64,000 bases of DNA from Bin103 sp002238925 (GCA_965208065.1 OZ242313.1:2790001-2854000), one strand, 5' to 3'. Counted from the first letter of the stretch, positions 22,491-33,786 are shown. Notes: generated by a model from the sequence alone, not told the origin. Numbers and translations: made by a program.

Positions 22491-24248
22491 ATGTCGAGTG
22501 AAATGGCCCTGGCCATCCGCCAGCTCATTCAGGAGCGCGGAATCTCGGAAGAACTGGTTCTGCATACCATTGAGGACACGCTGTTGGCAGCGTACAAGCG
22601 CAAGTACGGCACCATCGACAATGCCGTGGTGCGCTTCGCCGAAGACGGCACGGACGTGTCGATCTACGCCCAGAAGAGGATCGTACCGGTGGACGACATC
22701 GACGATCCGGCGCTGGAGATCTCTCTGAAGGACGCCCTCGAGTACAACGACGATGCCGAGCTCGGCGACGAATTGCTCATCGAAATCAATCCGCGCGAGT
22801 TCGACCGGGTATCGATCCAGAGTGCCAAGCAGAAGGCCCGCCAGTCCCTGCGCGAGATCCAGAAGGACACGCTCTACTCCGAGTTCAAGGATCGCGAAGG
22901 AGAGTTGATCGTCGGCTACTACCAGCGCGAGCGCAATGGCACCATATTCGTCGACCTGGGCCGCACCGAGGGAATTCTCCCGCGCCGCTACCAGTCGCCG
23001 CGCGAAATCTATCGCGCCAACGATCGCGTGCGCGCCATGATCTACGAAGTCGAGAAGTCCGCTCTCGGCCTGCAGATCGTGCTTACCAGGACCCACACCG
23101 AGTTCGTCAGGAAGATATTCGAGCTGGAAGTCCCGGAGATCTACGACCGCACGATCGAGATCCACAAGATGGTGCGTGAGCCCGGTTATCGCACCAAGAT
23201 GTCGGTGTATTCGACGCGTGACGATGTCGATCCCGTGGGCGCCTGTGTCGGCATGCGCGGGGTTCGCATCCAGACCGTGGTGCGCGAGTTGGAGGGCGAG
23301 AAGATCGACGTTCTGCGCTACGACCCGGACGTGCGTTCGTTCATCACCGAGGCGTTGAAGCCGGCCGAGGTCGAGCAGGTCATCATCCTCGACGAGCCCA
23401 AGCGGCAGGCGCTGGCGGTGGTGCCCGAGAGCCAGTTCTCGCTCGCCATCGGCAAGCAGGGCCTGAACGTGCGGCTGGCCAACCGGCTGACCGACTGGAG
23501 CATCGACGTACGCACCCGTGCTCAGGTCAACGAGATGAATATCGGCGCCGAGTCGCAACGCGCGGCGGCGGCGCTGTTCGGCGACGTGCAGGAAGAGATC
23601 ACCGACGTCGCCGAACTGCCGGGAATCGTGCCGCGGGTGGCGTCCGCCCTGAAGTCGGTGGGCGTCGAACTCCTGGAGACGCTGGTCGCGATGGACGAGG
23701 AGCAGTTGCGCGCCGTGCCGGAACTGTCCGAGGGCGATGTCGGCGATCTCCTCAAGCTCATCGAGGACAACGTGGAGATTGTCGATGAGGAACAGGGCAC
23801 GGAAGAAGAAGATGCGGAAGATGCGGAAGATGCCGAGTTCGCCGCCGCTCAGCACGAAGCCTCGATTGAGGCTGAGAGCGAGACTGCGGTGGCGGACGCG
23901 GCAGCCGCGGCTCGGGCCGTCGAAACGGTAGATGCGGGTGTCTCCGACGAGTCAGCGGCCGAGGCCGAGGTGGCGGAATCGAGCGAGCCGGCGGAAGCCG
24001 GCGATGACACCGATGAACCGTATGTCGTCCTGGCAAGCGAGCTTCCCGGAATGCCGGATGGGATCAGCGCCGCGTTGCGTACCGCCGAGTTGGACGATGT
24101 CGCGGAGCTGGTGTCGATGAGCGAACAACAGCTCGGTCAGATCGAGGGCATGACGGACGAGGACGTGGGCACACTGCTGCGCATCATCGAAGAAAATGTG
24201 GAAGTGGTGGAGGAAGACGACGACTCGACGGGCGAGGAAACCGATTAG
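22491..24248 (+). CDS. nusA: Transcription termination/antitermination factor NusA
   Basis: This 585-residue RNA-polymerase-associated factor has an N-terminal RNAP-binding domain (residues 1-130), an S1 domain (from about 136, GELIVGYYQRERNGTIFVDL) and tandem KH domains (DPVGACVGMRGVRIQTVVRE; VVPESQFSLAIGKQGLNVRL). The C-terminal part holds two helix-hairpin-helix repeats resembling E. coli AR1/AR2: one at about residues 376-430 (ELPGIVPRVASALKSVGVE) and one at about 516-575 (ELPGMPDGISAALRTAELD). They are separated by an acidic Glu/Ala-rich linker of about 85 residues. It is longer than most NusA proteins because of this tail. Confidence 0.96.
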   Translation: MSSEMALAIRQLIQERGISEELVLHTIEDTLLAAYKRKYGTIDNAVVRFAEDGTDVSIYAQKRIVPVDDIDDPALEISLKDALEYNDDAELGDELLIEINPREFDRVSIQSAKQKARQSLREIQKDTLYSEFKDREGELIVGYYQRERNGTIFVDLGRTEGILPRRYQSPREIYRANDRVRAMIYEVEKSALGLQIVLTRTHTEFVRKIFELEVPEIYDRTIEIHKMVREPGYRTKMSVYSTRDDVDPVGACVGMRGVRIQTVVRELEGEKIDVLRYDPDVRSFITEALKPAEVEQVIILDEPKRQALAVVPESQFSLAIGKQGLNVRLANRLTDWSIDVRTRAQVNEMNIGAESQRAAAALFGDVQEEITDVAELPGIVPRVASALKSVGVELLETLVAMDEEQLRAVPELSEGDVGDLLKLIEDNVEIVDEEQGTEEEDAEDAEDAEFAAAQHEASIEAESETAVADAAAAARAVETVDAGVSDESAAEAEVAESSEPAEAGDDTDEPYVVLASELPGMPDGISAALRTAELDDVAELVSMSEQQLGQIEGMTDEDVGTLLRIIEENVEVVEEDDDSTGEETD

Positions 24249-24285
24249 CTCCACTGTGCATGCCCGGAGCGCATTGCGGGCACGA

Positions 24286-24315
24286 TTGACAGGGGTGGTT
24301 CGGTTGCCGGATACT
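24286..24315 (+). promoter_or_regulatory. Predicted internal promoter upstream of infB
   Basis: TTGACA at 24286-24291, an 18-base spacer and GATACT at 24310-24315, in the 171-base gap between nusA and infB. It would start transcription near 24322, about 100 bases before the infB start, allowing infB-rbfA-truB-ribF expression apart from nusA. Confidence 0.45.
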
Positions 24316-24417
24316 TGCGCTTTGTGCGGGAATTTGCGGCTACAGCGATACGGACGCGGGAGTGCGAACGTGAAATACAAACGCGTCCCGCCAAGGGCAC
24401 GGCATTATACTAACTGA
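24304..24417 (+). CDS. Possible small 37-residue CxxC protein between nusA and infB
   Basis: TTG 24304 opens a 37-codon ORF with the sequence PDTCALCGNLRL followed by a very basic tail (QRYGRGSANVKYKRVPPRAR). It has a CxxC pair, a GGGG-type ribosome-binding site 8 bases upstream, and a stop (24415-24417) two bases before the infB ATG, which fits coupled translation. I do not recognise the family. Basic character and a CxxC pair recall small zinc-ribbon ribosomal proteins, but nothing specific matches. Many bacteria have ylxR/ylxQ in this slot; this does not look like YlxR. A predicted promoter overlaps the ORF start, so it may instead be untranslated leader. Confidence 0.35.
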   Translation: MPDTCALCGNLRLQRYGRGSANVKYKRVPPRARHYTN

Positions 24418-24419
24418 GA

Positions 24420-27400
24420 ATGAGCGACGAAAAGACCACGGCATCTCCCAAACCCTCCTCTGAGCGACCGGACACGGAAGAAAAGCCGCGGCCTCGGGCG
24501 ACCCTGATCAAACGTAAACCGGAACCGAAGGTCGTTGCACCGGCAGCGCCGCGGGACGACGAAGGTTCGGCGGCCGCCTCTCCGCCATCCGCGGCCGCGG
24601 CAGGGGCAAGTCGCCCCGCCGCCGGCGCAGGTGAGGAACGCCGCCGCATCGTGGTGGTAAAGAGGCAGCGTCGCGCCGTCGTGGTGAAACGCAGGCCGCC
24701 GGGCGTGGCCCGTCCCGATACCTCCGCTGCCGGTGCGGCGCCGGTGAAGCCGGCCGAGGGGCAGGGCGCCCCGCAGCGTCCGGCTGCCGGTGCCGAGCCG
24801 CGCCGTGCGGAGCCGTCCAACGCCGCGCACCCACCGGCCGATCGCTCCGGGCAGGCCGGCGCCGCTCCGACCCCGCAACCGTCAGCGCCGTCGACCGGTT
24901 CCGGAAGTGCACCTCAGCAGCCGGGCAGTGAAGCCCGGCCGGCTGCCGCGTCACCGCGCCAGAGTCCACCGGCACCTTCCCCGGCGCCGGGAGCCGCTCC
25001 CACTCCCGACCGGCCGCAGGGTCGGCCCGAGGGAGGCCAGCCGAGCCGCCCCGGCCAGCCGAGCCGCCCCAGCCAGCCGAGCCGCCCCAGCCAGCCGAGC
25101 CGCCCCGGCCAGCCGAGCCGCCCCGGCCAGCCGAGCCGTCCCGGCCAGCCCAGCCGTCCCGGCCAGCCGAGCCGCCCCGGCCAGCCCAGCCGTCCCGGCC
25201 AGCCGGAACGGCCTGCGCTCAACCGGCCGGGCGGCAGCGGGGCCAGTCCGGGCCAGCGCAGTTCCGCCGGCCCGCGTATCGGTCCAACGGGACGCCGGCT
25301 GACCTCGTCGGCGGATCGGATCCGCGCTACCGAGCAGCCGTTGCGGCCACTTTCCCGCGCCAGCGAAAGCGATCAACCAATTCCCGACTTCCGCGATCGT
25401 TTTCCGCGCCGGTCATCGCCACGCTCCGGCGGCCGTCCGGGTACGGCCCCGGGCCGCGCGGGGCAGCGCCCGCCGTCGGACCGCGGCCCGCGGCGGCCGG
25501 GTGCCGGCGGGATGCGCGGCGGGGCGCCCCCGCGCGGCCGGCCGACAACGGGACGCGGCGGCCCGCGCATGACCGTGCCGCGCACCGGCGGGGCGCAGCA
25601 GGGACCGCCGCCGGATGGCCGCACGGGCGGCAAGAAGTTTTTTCGAACCAGGCGGCGCAGCAGCCTGAGCTACAACATCGGCCCCGAGGAGCATGAGGAA
25701 AAACTCACGCTCAACCGGAAGAAGCCGGTTCCGATGGCCAATCCGGTACCCAAGGAAATCGATATCCTGGAGGTCATCACGGTCTCCGAACTGGCCCGCA
25801 AGTTGAACCTGAAGGCGTCCGACCTGATCGCCAAGCTGATGGCCATGGGTACCATGGTTACCATCAACCAGCAGATCGACTCCGACACCGCCACGCTGCT
25901 CGCGGAGGAATACGGGTGCAAGGTCAACGTCGTGTCGCTGTTCGACGAGACCGTGATCGAAGAGGAAGAGGACACGCCGGAGGGTATGCAGGCGAGGCCT
26001 CCAATCGTAACCATCATGGGCCATGTCGACCACGGCAAGACCAAGTTGCTTGATGCGATTCGGGAGACCAATGTTGTCGACGGTGAGGCGGGCGGCATCA
26101 CCCAGCACATTGGCGCCTACTCGGTCGAAACCTCGGGTGGGCGGATAGCGTTCCTGGATACCCCAGGGCACGCGGCGTTCACCGAGATGCGCGCGCGCGG
26201 TGCGCAGCTTACCGACATTGTCGTGCTGGTGGTGGCCGCAGATGACGGTCTCATGCCGCAGACTGTCGAGGCGATCAACCACGCCAAGGCCGCCGAAGTT
26301 CCGATCATCGTTGCCGTCAACAAGATCGATCTGCCGGACGCCAACACGGAACGCGTGCGCCAGCAACTGGCCGGCCACGATCTGATTTCCGAAGACTGGG
26401 GCGGCAACACGCTGTTTAACGAAATCTCGGCGCTGCAGGGCATCGGCATCGACAAGCTGCTGGAGAACATCCTGCTGCAGGCGGAGTTGCTGGAGCTGAA
26501 GGCGAACTACGACGCCCGGGCGATAGGCCGGGTAGTGGAGTCCGCGGTCGACCTCGGGCGCGGCATCGTCGCGACGGTGATGATACAGAAGGGTACCCTG
26601 CGTATCGGCGATTCGTTCGTCGGCGGTGTGTTCCCGGGCAAGGTTCGAGCCATGTTCACCGACCGCGGGACGCGCGTGAAGGAGGCGTCCCCGGCACAGC
26701 CGGTGCAGATCGTCGGGCTGAGCGGATTGCCCGAGGCGGGCGATCCCTTTCAGGCCACCGACAACGAGAAGACCGCTCGGCAGGTCGGTACCAAGCGACA
26801 GGAGTTGAAGAAGGCCGAGGAAGCTCAGAACGTGACCAAGGTCACACTCGACAACCTCTACGAGCAGATCAGCGAAGGCGAAGTGGAGGAGTTGAAGCTG
26901 ATCATCAAGGGCGACGTGCACGGCTCGGTGGAGGCGTTGCGCGGTGCGCTCGAACGGCTCAGCACCCGGGAGATCAAGCTCACCGTGATCCACTCGGCGG
27001 CCGGCGCCGTCAACAAGGACGACGTCGCGTTGGCGTCCGCCTCCAACGCCATCATTATCGGCTTCCACATCCGGCCCACCCCCAACGCTCAATCTATGGC
27101 CGACCAGGAGAAGGTGGAGATTCGCAAGTACGACATCATCTACGAGGTGATCGACGACATCCGCAGCGCCATGGAAGGCATGCTCGCCCCGGACATTGTG
27201 GAGGAAACCGTGGGCAACGTCGTAGTTCGCGAACTGTTCCGCATTACGCGCGTCGGCACCATTGCGGGAAGCTATGTCCAGACCGGCAGGGTGCGGCGTG
27301 GCGCAATGGCGCAGGTGAATCGCGATGGACGACCGGTGTACCGCAATCGGATCGTCACGCTGCGCCGCTTCAAGGACGATGTCCGCGAAGTGGAGCAGGG

Positions 27401-27584
27401 ATTCGAATGCGGCATTCGCATCGAAGGATTCAACGATCTCAAGGTAGGCGACGTCATTGAGGTGATCGAACAGCGTTCGGTGGCAAAGAAGCTTGGCGAA
27501 CCGGCCGCTACCAACGGAACGGCTAGCCGCGCGGGCCGGGAACGGCGCGCACATCATGTCGGAACTGCGGCTCAGAAAGGTTGA
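24420..27584 (+). CDS. infB: Translation initiation factor IF-2
   Basis: A 1054-residue GTPase that delivers initiator tRNA to the ribosome. The first ~410 residues are a low-complexity Pro/Arg/Gly/Ser/Ala-rich region containing nine QPSRP(G/S) repeats. A short IF2-N helical element (ITVSELARKLNLKASDLIAK) follows near residue 455. The G domain begins near residue 525, with GHVDHGKTKLLD (G1, about 536-547), GGITQHIGAYSV (G2), DTPGHAAF (G3) and NKID (G4). Domains II, III and IV follow, with conserved AFDR-type C-terminal blocks (GFECGIRIEGFNDLKVGD). ATG 24420 follows the small ORF stop by two bases. The rbfA start lies 29 bases inside its 3' end. Confidence 0.96.
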   Translation: MSDEKTTASPKPSSERPDTEEKPRPRATLIKRKPEPKVVAPAAPRDDEGSAAASPPSAAAAGASRPAAGAGEERRRIVVVKRQRRAVVVKRRPPGVARPDTSAAGAAPVKPAEGQGAPQRPAAGAEPRRAEPSNAAHPPADRSGQAGAAPTPQPSAPSTGSGSAPQQPGSEARPAAASPRQSPPAPSPAPGAAPTPDRPQGRPEGGQPSRPGQPSRPSQPSRPSQPSRPGQPSRPGQPSRPGQPSRPGQPSRPGQPSRPGQPERPALNRPGGSGASPGQRSSAGPRIGPTGRRLTSSADRIRATEQPLRPLSRASESDQPIPDFRDRFPRRSSPRSGGRPGTAPGRAGQRPPSDRGPRRPGAGGMRGGAPPRGRPTTGRGGPRMTVPRTGGAQQGPPPDGRTGGKKFFRTRRRSSLSYNIGPEEHEEKLTLNRKKPVPMANPVPKEIDILEVITVSELARKLNLKASDLIAKLMAMGTMVTINQQIDSDTATLLAEEYGCKVNVVSLFDETVIEEEEDTPEGMQARPPIVTIMGHVDHGKTKLLDAIRETNVVDGEAGGITQHIGAYSVETSGGRIAFLDTPGHAAFTEMRARGAQLTDIVVLVVAADDGLMPQTVEAINHAKAAEVPIIVAVNKIDLPDANTERVRQQLAGHDLISEDWGGNTLFNEISALQGIGIDKLLENILLQAELLELKANYDARAIGRVVESAVDLGRGIVATVMIQKGTLRIGDSFVGGVFPGKVRAMFTDRGTRVKEASPAQPVQIVGLSGLPEAGDPFQATDNEKTARQVGTKRQELKKAEEAQNVTKVTLDNLYEQISEGEVEELKLIIKGDVHGSVEALRGALERLSTREIKLTVIHSAAGAVNKDDVALASASNAIIIGFHIRPTPNAQSMADQEKVEIRKYDIIYEVIDDIRSAMEGMLAPDIVEETVGNVVVRELFRITRVGTIAGSYVQTGRVRRGAMAQVNRDGRPVYRNRIVTLRRFKDDVREVEQGFECGIRIEGFNDLKVGDVIEVIEQRSVAKKLGEPAATNGTASRAGRERRAHHVGTAAQKG
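25038..25199 (+). repeat. Nine tandem 18-base repeats inside infB
   Basis: Nine consecutive in-frame copies of an 18-base unit (CAGCCSAGCCGYCCCRGC) encode Gln-Pro-Ser-Arg-Pro-Gly/Ser. A diverged tenth unit (Gln-Pro-Glu-Arg-Pro-Ala) starts at 25200. Copies differ only by a few silent or Gly/Ser changes, which suggests recent slippage expansion. Copy number may vary between strains and assemblies. Confidence 0.95.
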
Positions 27585-27903
27585 GAGTTTCCTCGCGGCC
27601 GAGATTAGCAATCTCATAAGCAGCAAGGCTCTCAAGGATCCACGGGTCGAGTCACTGGTCACCGTCGCCGGTGTTCGGGTCGCCAAGGATCTCACCTCGG
27701 CGCGCATCTACGTCTCCTATTTCGGCGATCAGGAAGTGCTCGGCGATACCGTGGCGGCCTTGAATCACGCTGCCGGATTCGTGCAAGCGCGCCTGGGTCG
27801 AAAGCTGCGCATGCGCCATACGCCGAAGCTGCGATTCATTGCCGACACCTCCATTTCCGATGGATTCCGCATCACTCAGCAGATCAGGGAAGTCAACGGT
27901 TGA
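27556..27903 (+). CDS. rbfA: Ribosome-binding factor A
   Basis: RbfA is a cold-shock 30S maturation factor. The 115-residue protein has the KH-like fold blocks LRKVESFLAAEISNLISSK, DPRVESLVTVAGVRVAKDL, ARIYVSYFG and the C-terminal LRMRHTPKLRFIADTSI. ATG 27556 was chosen because family members begin just before R(L/V)...E; the frame upstream overlaps infB. It overlaps the infB end by 29 bases, and the truB start follows 25 bases after the stop. Confidence 0.93.
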   Translation: MSELRLRKVESFLAAEISNLISSKALKDPRVESLVTVAGVRVAKDLTSARIYVSYFGDQEVLGDTVAALNHAAGFVQARLGRKLRMRHTPKLRFIADTSISDGFRITQQIREVNG

Positions 27904-27928
27904 TCCACCCGCAGCGGACGGACCGGCC

Positions 27929-28837
27929 ATGGACGGCGCCGCGATGGGCGGTGCCGCCGCGGACGGAATGGTGCTGCTGGACAAACCGGTAGGGATTAGC
28001 AGTTTCCGGTGCCTTGGACGGGTCAAGCGGGTGCTGGGCACGCGCCGCGTCGGACACGTCGGTACGCTCGACCCATTCGCCAGCGGCCTGCTCGGCGCCG
28101 TTGCGGGCCGCGCCACCCGTCTCGCCGGGCTGTTGAGCGGACTCGACAAGCGCTATCTGGCTACCATCCGCTTCGGCCTCGAAACCGACACCCTCGATCC
28201 CGAGGGCGCCGTGGTCCATGAGGCGCCAATACCGGACCTGGACGCCATCCGCCACGCGCTGCCTGCCTTGACCGGGCGTTTGCGCCAGCGTCCGCCCGCT
28301 TTTTCTGCCGTTCAGGTAGCGGGCCGGCGAGCCTACGCCCTCGCGCGGCGCGGCGAGGCACCCGTGCTGCCGTTGCGCGATGTAACCGTAACGGGCGCGA
28401 AGCTGATCGACTGGCAGCCACCGGATCTGACCGTGGAGTTGACCTGCAGCGCCGGTACGTACGTGCGTTCCTGGGCTCGCGACCTGGCCGCGGCCGCGGC
28501 GTCGCGCGCATATGTGACACAGCTGCGGCGCCTGTCCATCGGTCCGTTCGACTGCCGCCATTCGGTGGTGCCGGACGACTTCGAGCGCGGTCATCTGTTG
28601 CCTCCGGCAGCGTTCGTGAGACGGCTGCCGGGAGTGCAGACGGTCCGGATCCGGCCGCAGTTTCGCCGCGCGCTGGTACATGGCCAGGCGGTTGGCGGGC
28701 ATTTCTTCATCGCCGATCCGGCACCGGGAGCCAACTTCTACGCCGCCCTGGATGAAAACGATATCCTGCTCGCCGTGCTGCGATGGCATCCTGCCGGTGG
28801 CCAATGGAGTTACGCCGGTGTGTTCGCGGACCGCTGA
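27929..28837 (+). CDS. truB: tRNA pseudouridine55 synthase TruB
   Basis: TruB makes pseudouridine-55 in the T-loop of tRNAs. The 302-residue protein contains MVLLDKPVGISSFRCLGRVK, the catalytic-Asp block RRVGHVGTLDPFASGLL, RYLATIRFGLETDTLDPEG, QRPPAFSAVQVAGRRAYALA and TCSAGTYVRSWARDLA. Three in-frame ATGs (27929, 27944, 27968) precede or open the conserved region. 27929 has a purine-rich GGACGG upstream, but 27968 cannot be excluded. The C-terminal region has a short PUA-like tail. Confidence 0.94.
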   Translation: MDGAAMGGAAADGMVLLDKPVGISSFRCLGRVKRVLGTRRVGHVGTLDPFASGLLGAVAGRATRLAGLLSGLDKRYLATIRFGLETDTLDPEGAVVHEAPIPDLDAIRHALPALTGRLRQRPPAFSAVQVAGRRAYALARRGEAPVLPLRDVTVTGAKLIDWQPPDLTVELTCSAGTYVRSWARDLAAAAASRAYVTQLRRLSIGPFDCRHSVVPDDFERGHLLPPAAFVRRLPGVQTVRIRPQFRRALVHGQAVGGHFFIADPAPGANFYAALDENDILLAVLRWHPAGGQWSYAGVFADR

Positions 28838-28850
28838 GGCACGGCCGCGC

Positions 28851-29759
28851 ATGGTTACCACCACCTGGTCGGCGCTGATCGGAGGCAGCGCGCCGATCGC
28901 CGGTCCGGCAGCACTCACCATTGGCACATTCGACGGAATTCACCTGGGCCATCGCGAAATTCTCCGCCAACTCAAGGTGCGGGCGGAGCACCTCGGCCGC
29001 GGCAACGGACATGCAGCGAGCTGCGTCGTGCTGACCTTCCGGCAACACCCTCGCGCCGTGCTGACCGGCCGTCATCCGGGCAACCTGACCACGCAGCGTC
29101 AGCGGCACGCGCAGTTTGCCGCCGTTGGCGTAACCCACCTGGTGATGATTGACTTTTCCGCCGGTTTTAGTAGACTAACAGGGCGGGAGTTTGTCGCCGC
29201 GTTGTGCAGCGGCATGGCTCTCCAGACTTTGGTGGTCGGTGGAGATTTTCGTTGCGGCCGTGGACGAGACACCGACGTAAATGAATTGCAACGGTTGTTG
29301 GCTCCCGCCGGGGTTCGCGTGGAAGCGGTTCCCCCGGTGATCGCGGGCGGTTCTGCGGTAAGCAGTACCCGGATTCGGGCTGCCGTGCGGGACGGAGATT
29401 TCGCATTGACCCAAGATATGATGGGCCGTCCGTTCGAGGTTGATCTGCGCCCTGCTGGTTCCGGTATGGATTCCCGCGGGATTACGCTTGCGGAACTTGG
29501 TATTCCCGGTGAACGAGCGTTCGCCGTAGCGGTGGACCTCCTCGAGCAGGTCTTGCCCAAGCCGGGCTCCTACTCCGTTTCTGCGGTCTTCCCGGACGGA
29601 GCCCCGGTATCGACAGTCGCCGAGGTTACGGCTGACCAGATCAGCGCTGCCTTGCCGGAACGGATACGCGAGATTCCGGCGGCGTTGCGCTTTCACCGCC
29701 GCTTGGAACGGCGGTTGCCCGGTGGCATTCAGGCCACATCAAGCATACAGGAGAAGTAA
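28851..29759 (+). CDS. ribF: RibF-type FAD synthetase; riboflavin-kinase half appears degenerate
   Basis: RibF normally makes FMN (C-terminal kinase) and FAD (N-terminal nucleotidyltransferase). In this 302-residue protein the N-terminal adenylyltransferase domain is well kept: LTIGTFDGIHLGHREILRQL (HxGH motif), VLTFRQHPRAVL, VVGGDFRCGRGRDTD and SSTRIRAAV. The C-terminal ~115 residues start like the kinase domain (MMGRPFEVDL). They lack the usual GfPTANi substrate motif, and the matching stretch reads MDSRGITLAELGIPGERAFA. I infer FAD synthetase activity is kept and kinase activity is doubtful. ATG 28851 is 13 bases after truB. Confidence 0.85.
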   Translation: MVTTTWSALIGGSAPIAGPAALTIGTFDGIHLGHREILRQLKVRAEHLGRGNGHAASCVVLTFRQHPRAVLTGRHPGNLTTQRQRHAQFAAVGVTHLVMIDFSAGFSRLTGREFVAALCSGMALQTLVVGGDFRCGRGRDTDVNELQRLLAPAGVRVEAVPPVIAGGSAVSSTRIRAAVRDGDFALTQDMMGRPFEVDLRPAGSGMDSRGITLAELGIPGERAFAVAVDLLEQVLPKPGSYSVSAVFPDGAPVSTVAEVTADQISAALPERIREIPAALRFHRRLERRLPGGIQATSSIQEK

Positions 29760-29765
29760 GGAACA

Positions 29766-30047
29766 TTGGCTCTCGATACCCAGGAAGTTAGCGAAATCAT
29801 CAGCAAGTTCGGCGCCCACGACAAGGAGCCCGGACGTGATACCGGACGGACCGAGGTGCAGATCGCACTGCTGACCAGGCGGATTCAGCAGTTGACCGAG
29901 CACTTCCGCGATCATAAGAAGGACCATGCGTCGCGGCGCGGTCTGCTGAAGCTGGTCGGCAAGCGCCGCCGGTTGCTGCGCTACCTGCGCAACGCCAGCC
30001 CGGAGCGCTACCGCTCCACCCTGGCTGCGCTCGGCCTGCGCCGCTGA
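29766..30047 (+). CDS. rpsO: Small ribosomal subunit protein uS15
   Basis: The 93-residue protein has the S15 blocks EIISKFGAHDKEPGRDTGRT, VQIALLTRRIQQLTEHFRDH and KKDHASRRGLLKLVGKRRRL, binding the central domain of 16S rRNA. It starts at TTG 29766, with AAGGA just upstream and CAGGAG at 29749. This gives the standard family length of about 89 plus a few residues. It stands 6 bases after ribF and 38 bases before pnp. rpsO-pnp is a widely conserved pair. Confidence 0.97.
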   Translation: MALDTQEVSEIISKFGAHDKEPGRDTGRTEVQIALLTRRIQQLTEHFRDHKKDHASRRGLLKLVGKRRRLLRYLRNASPERYRSTLAALGLRR

Positions 30048-30085
30048 CCGCGTCCGCCGAAACGAAACACACAAGGACTTATTCA

Positions 30086-32439
<2,354 letters not shown>

Positions 32440-32443
<4 letters not shown>

Positions 32444-33699
32444 TCGAGCGGGGGACGCTCGCCAACGGCGTCACCCTGCTGTGCGAGCCGGTGACCACGA
32501 CCGAAACGTGTGCCATCGGCTTCTGGTTTCCCACCGGTTCGCGCGACGAGCGGCGCCATGAACGCGGGCTTTCGCACTTCCTTGAGCACATGCTGTTCAA
32601 GGGCACCGAGTGCCGCTCGGCGCTCGATATTGCGGTGCAGATCGATCGCGTGGGGGGCAACATCAATGCCTTCACCGACCGGGAGACCACCTGCTTCTAC
32701 TGTACGCTGCCGGCGGCGCATGTCGACCTGGCGGTGGAAGTGTTGTGCGACATGGTCAGTTCGGCGACCCTGGCCGAGGCGGACATCGAGAAAGAGAAGG
32801 TGGTGGTGTGCAATGAAATCCGCGCCGCCGACGACTCTCCCGAAGAGCAGAGCTACCAGTTGTTCCTGGAACGGATGTGGGGCGCCCATCCGCTGGCCGT
32901 CCGGGTGGCCGGCACGGAAGCGGACGTGCAGCGCACCGACAGAGACGCGCTCGCCGCGTTCTACCGGCACCGGTATCATCCAGGCAACCTGATGGTGACT
33001 GCCGCCGGAGATGTGAACTGCGACGCCGTGGCGAGCACGGTGAGCGAACGGCTGGCCGCGGGCGGCGAACCGACCGCCGCCGAGCCTCGGGTGCCGCCGG
33101 CGCAGCGCCGCGCGCAGGACTACGCCGACAGTGACTTCCAGCAGGCGCAGATCTATGCCGCGACCACGCTGCCGCCCGGCACCGCTCCGGCGACTTACTA
33201 CGCGCTCCTGGTGCTGTCTACCGCGTTCGGCGAATCGATGAGTTCCCGCCTGTTCCAGCGCATCCGTGAGGACGAAGGGCTGTGCTATTCTGTGGAGACC
33301 TTTCGCAGTCATTACTCGGACGTTTGGAAGTGGGGGATTTACGCCAACGCGCTCCCGGAACTCACCGCGCGGCTGCTGGCGGCCTTGAACGAGGAATTGC
33401 ACCGGCTTGCGGACCACCCGCCGACGGTGAGCGAGGTGGACGACGCGATCAGTCACCTCACCGGGAGCATGGTGTTTGCCAAGGAGGACATGGAGACGCG
33501 CATGAAGCGCATCGCCGGACAATACCAGCTCTTCGGCGACGTAACGGAGTTGGACCAGGCGGCGCACCTGCTGCAATCGATTACCGCCGATGATGTCGCC
33601 GCCATCACGGCCCGGCTCCTGCAGCCCGGTCACTTCAATCTCCTGGTGTACGGTGCCGGGGAGTCGAACGGACCGGGGCAGGCGCCGTTCGACTGGTAG
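32440..33699 (+). CDS. M16 family zinc peptidase (processing-protease-like)
   Basis: A 419-residue insulinase/pitrilysin-family protein. The inverted zinc site HFLEH is at residues 46-50 (GLSHFLEHMLFKGT), with the distal Glu in the KEKVVVCNEI segment near residue 126. NGVTLLCEP, GGNINAFTDRETTCFY and the second-half block RLFQRIREDEGLCYSVE are also typical. No signal peptide is visible, so a cytoplasmic location is likely. The TTG start overlaps the pnp stop (TTGA), and pnp-M16 linkage is common in bacteria. The substrate is unknown. Confidence 0.92.
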
Positions 33700-33786
33700 C
33701 TCCCGCTGGCGGCCCGCACGTACAGCCGTTCGCCGATCGGGGCTCTGCTTCAAGTCCGGTATGCCGCGCTGGCGGCGGCCGTCGTT

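Noticed and set aside
24406..24411. TATACT just before infB as a -10 for a leaderless transcript
   Set aside because: No acceptable -35 at 16-18 bases upstream, and the infB start is better explained by coupling to the preceding small ORF or by the promoter at 24286.
25038..25205. Tandem short repeats that could suggest a CRISPR array
   Set aside because: No spacers: the 18-base units are contiguous and in frame with IF-2, encoding QPSRP(G/S).
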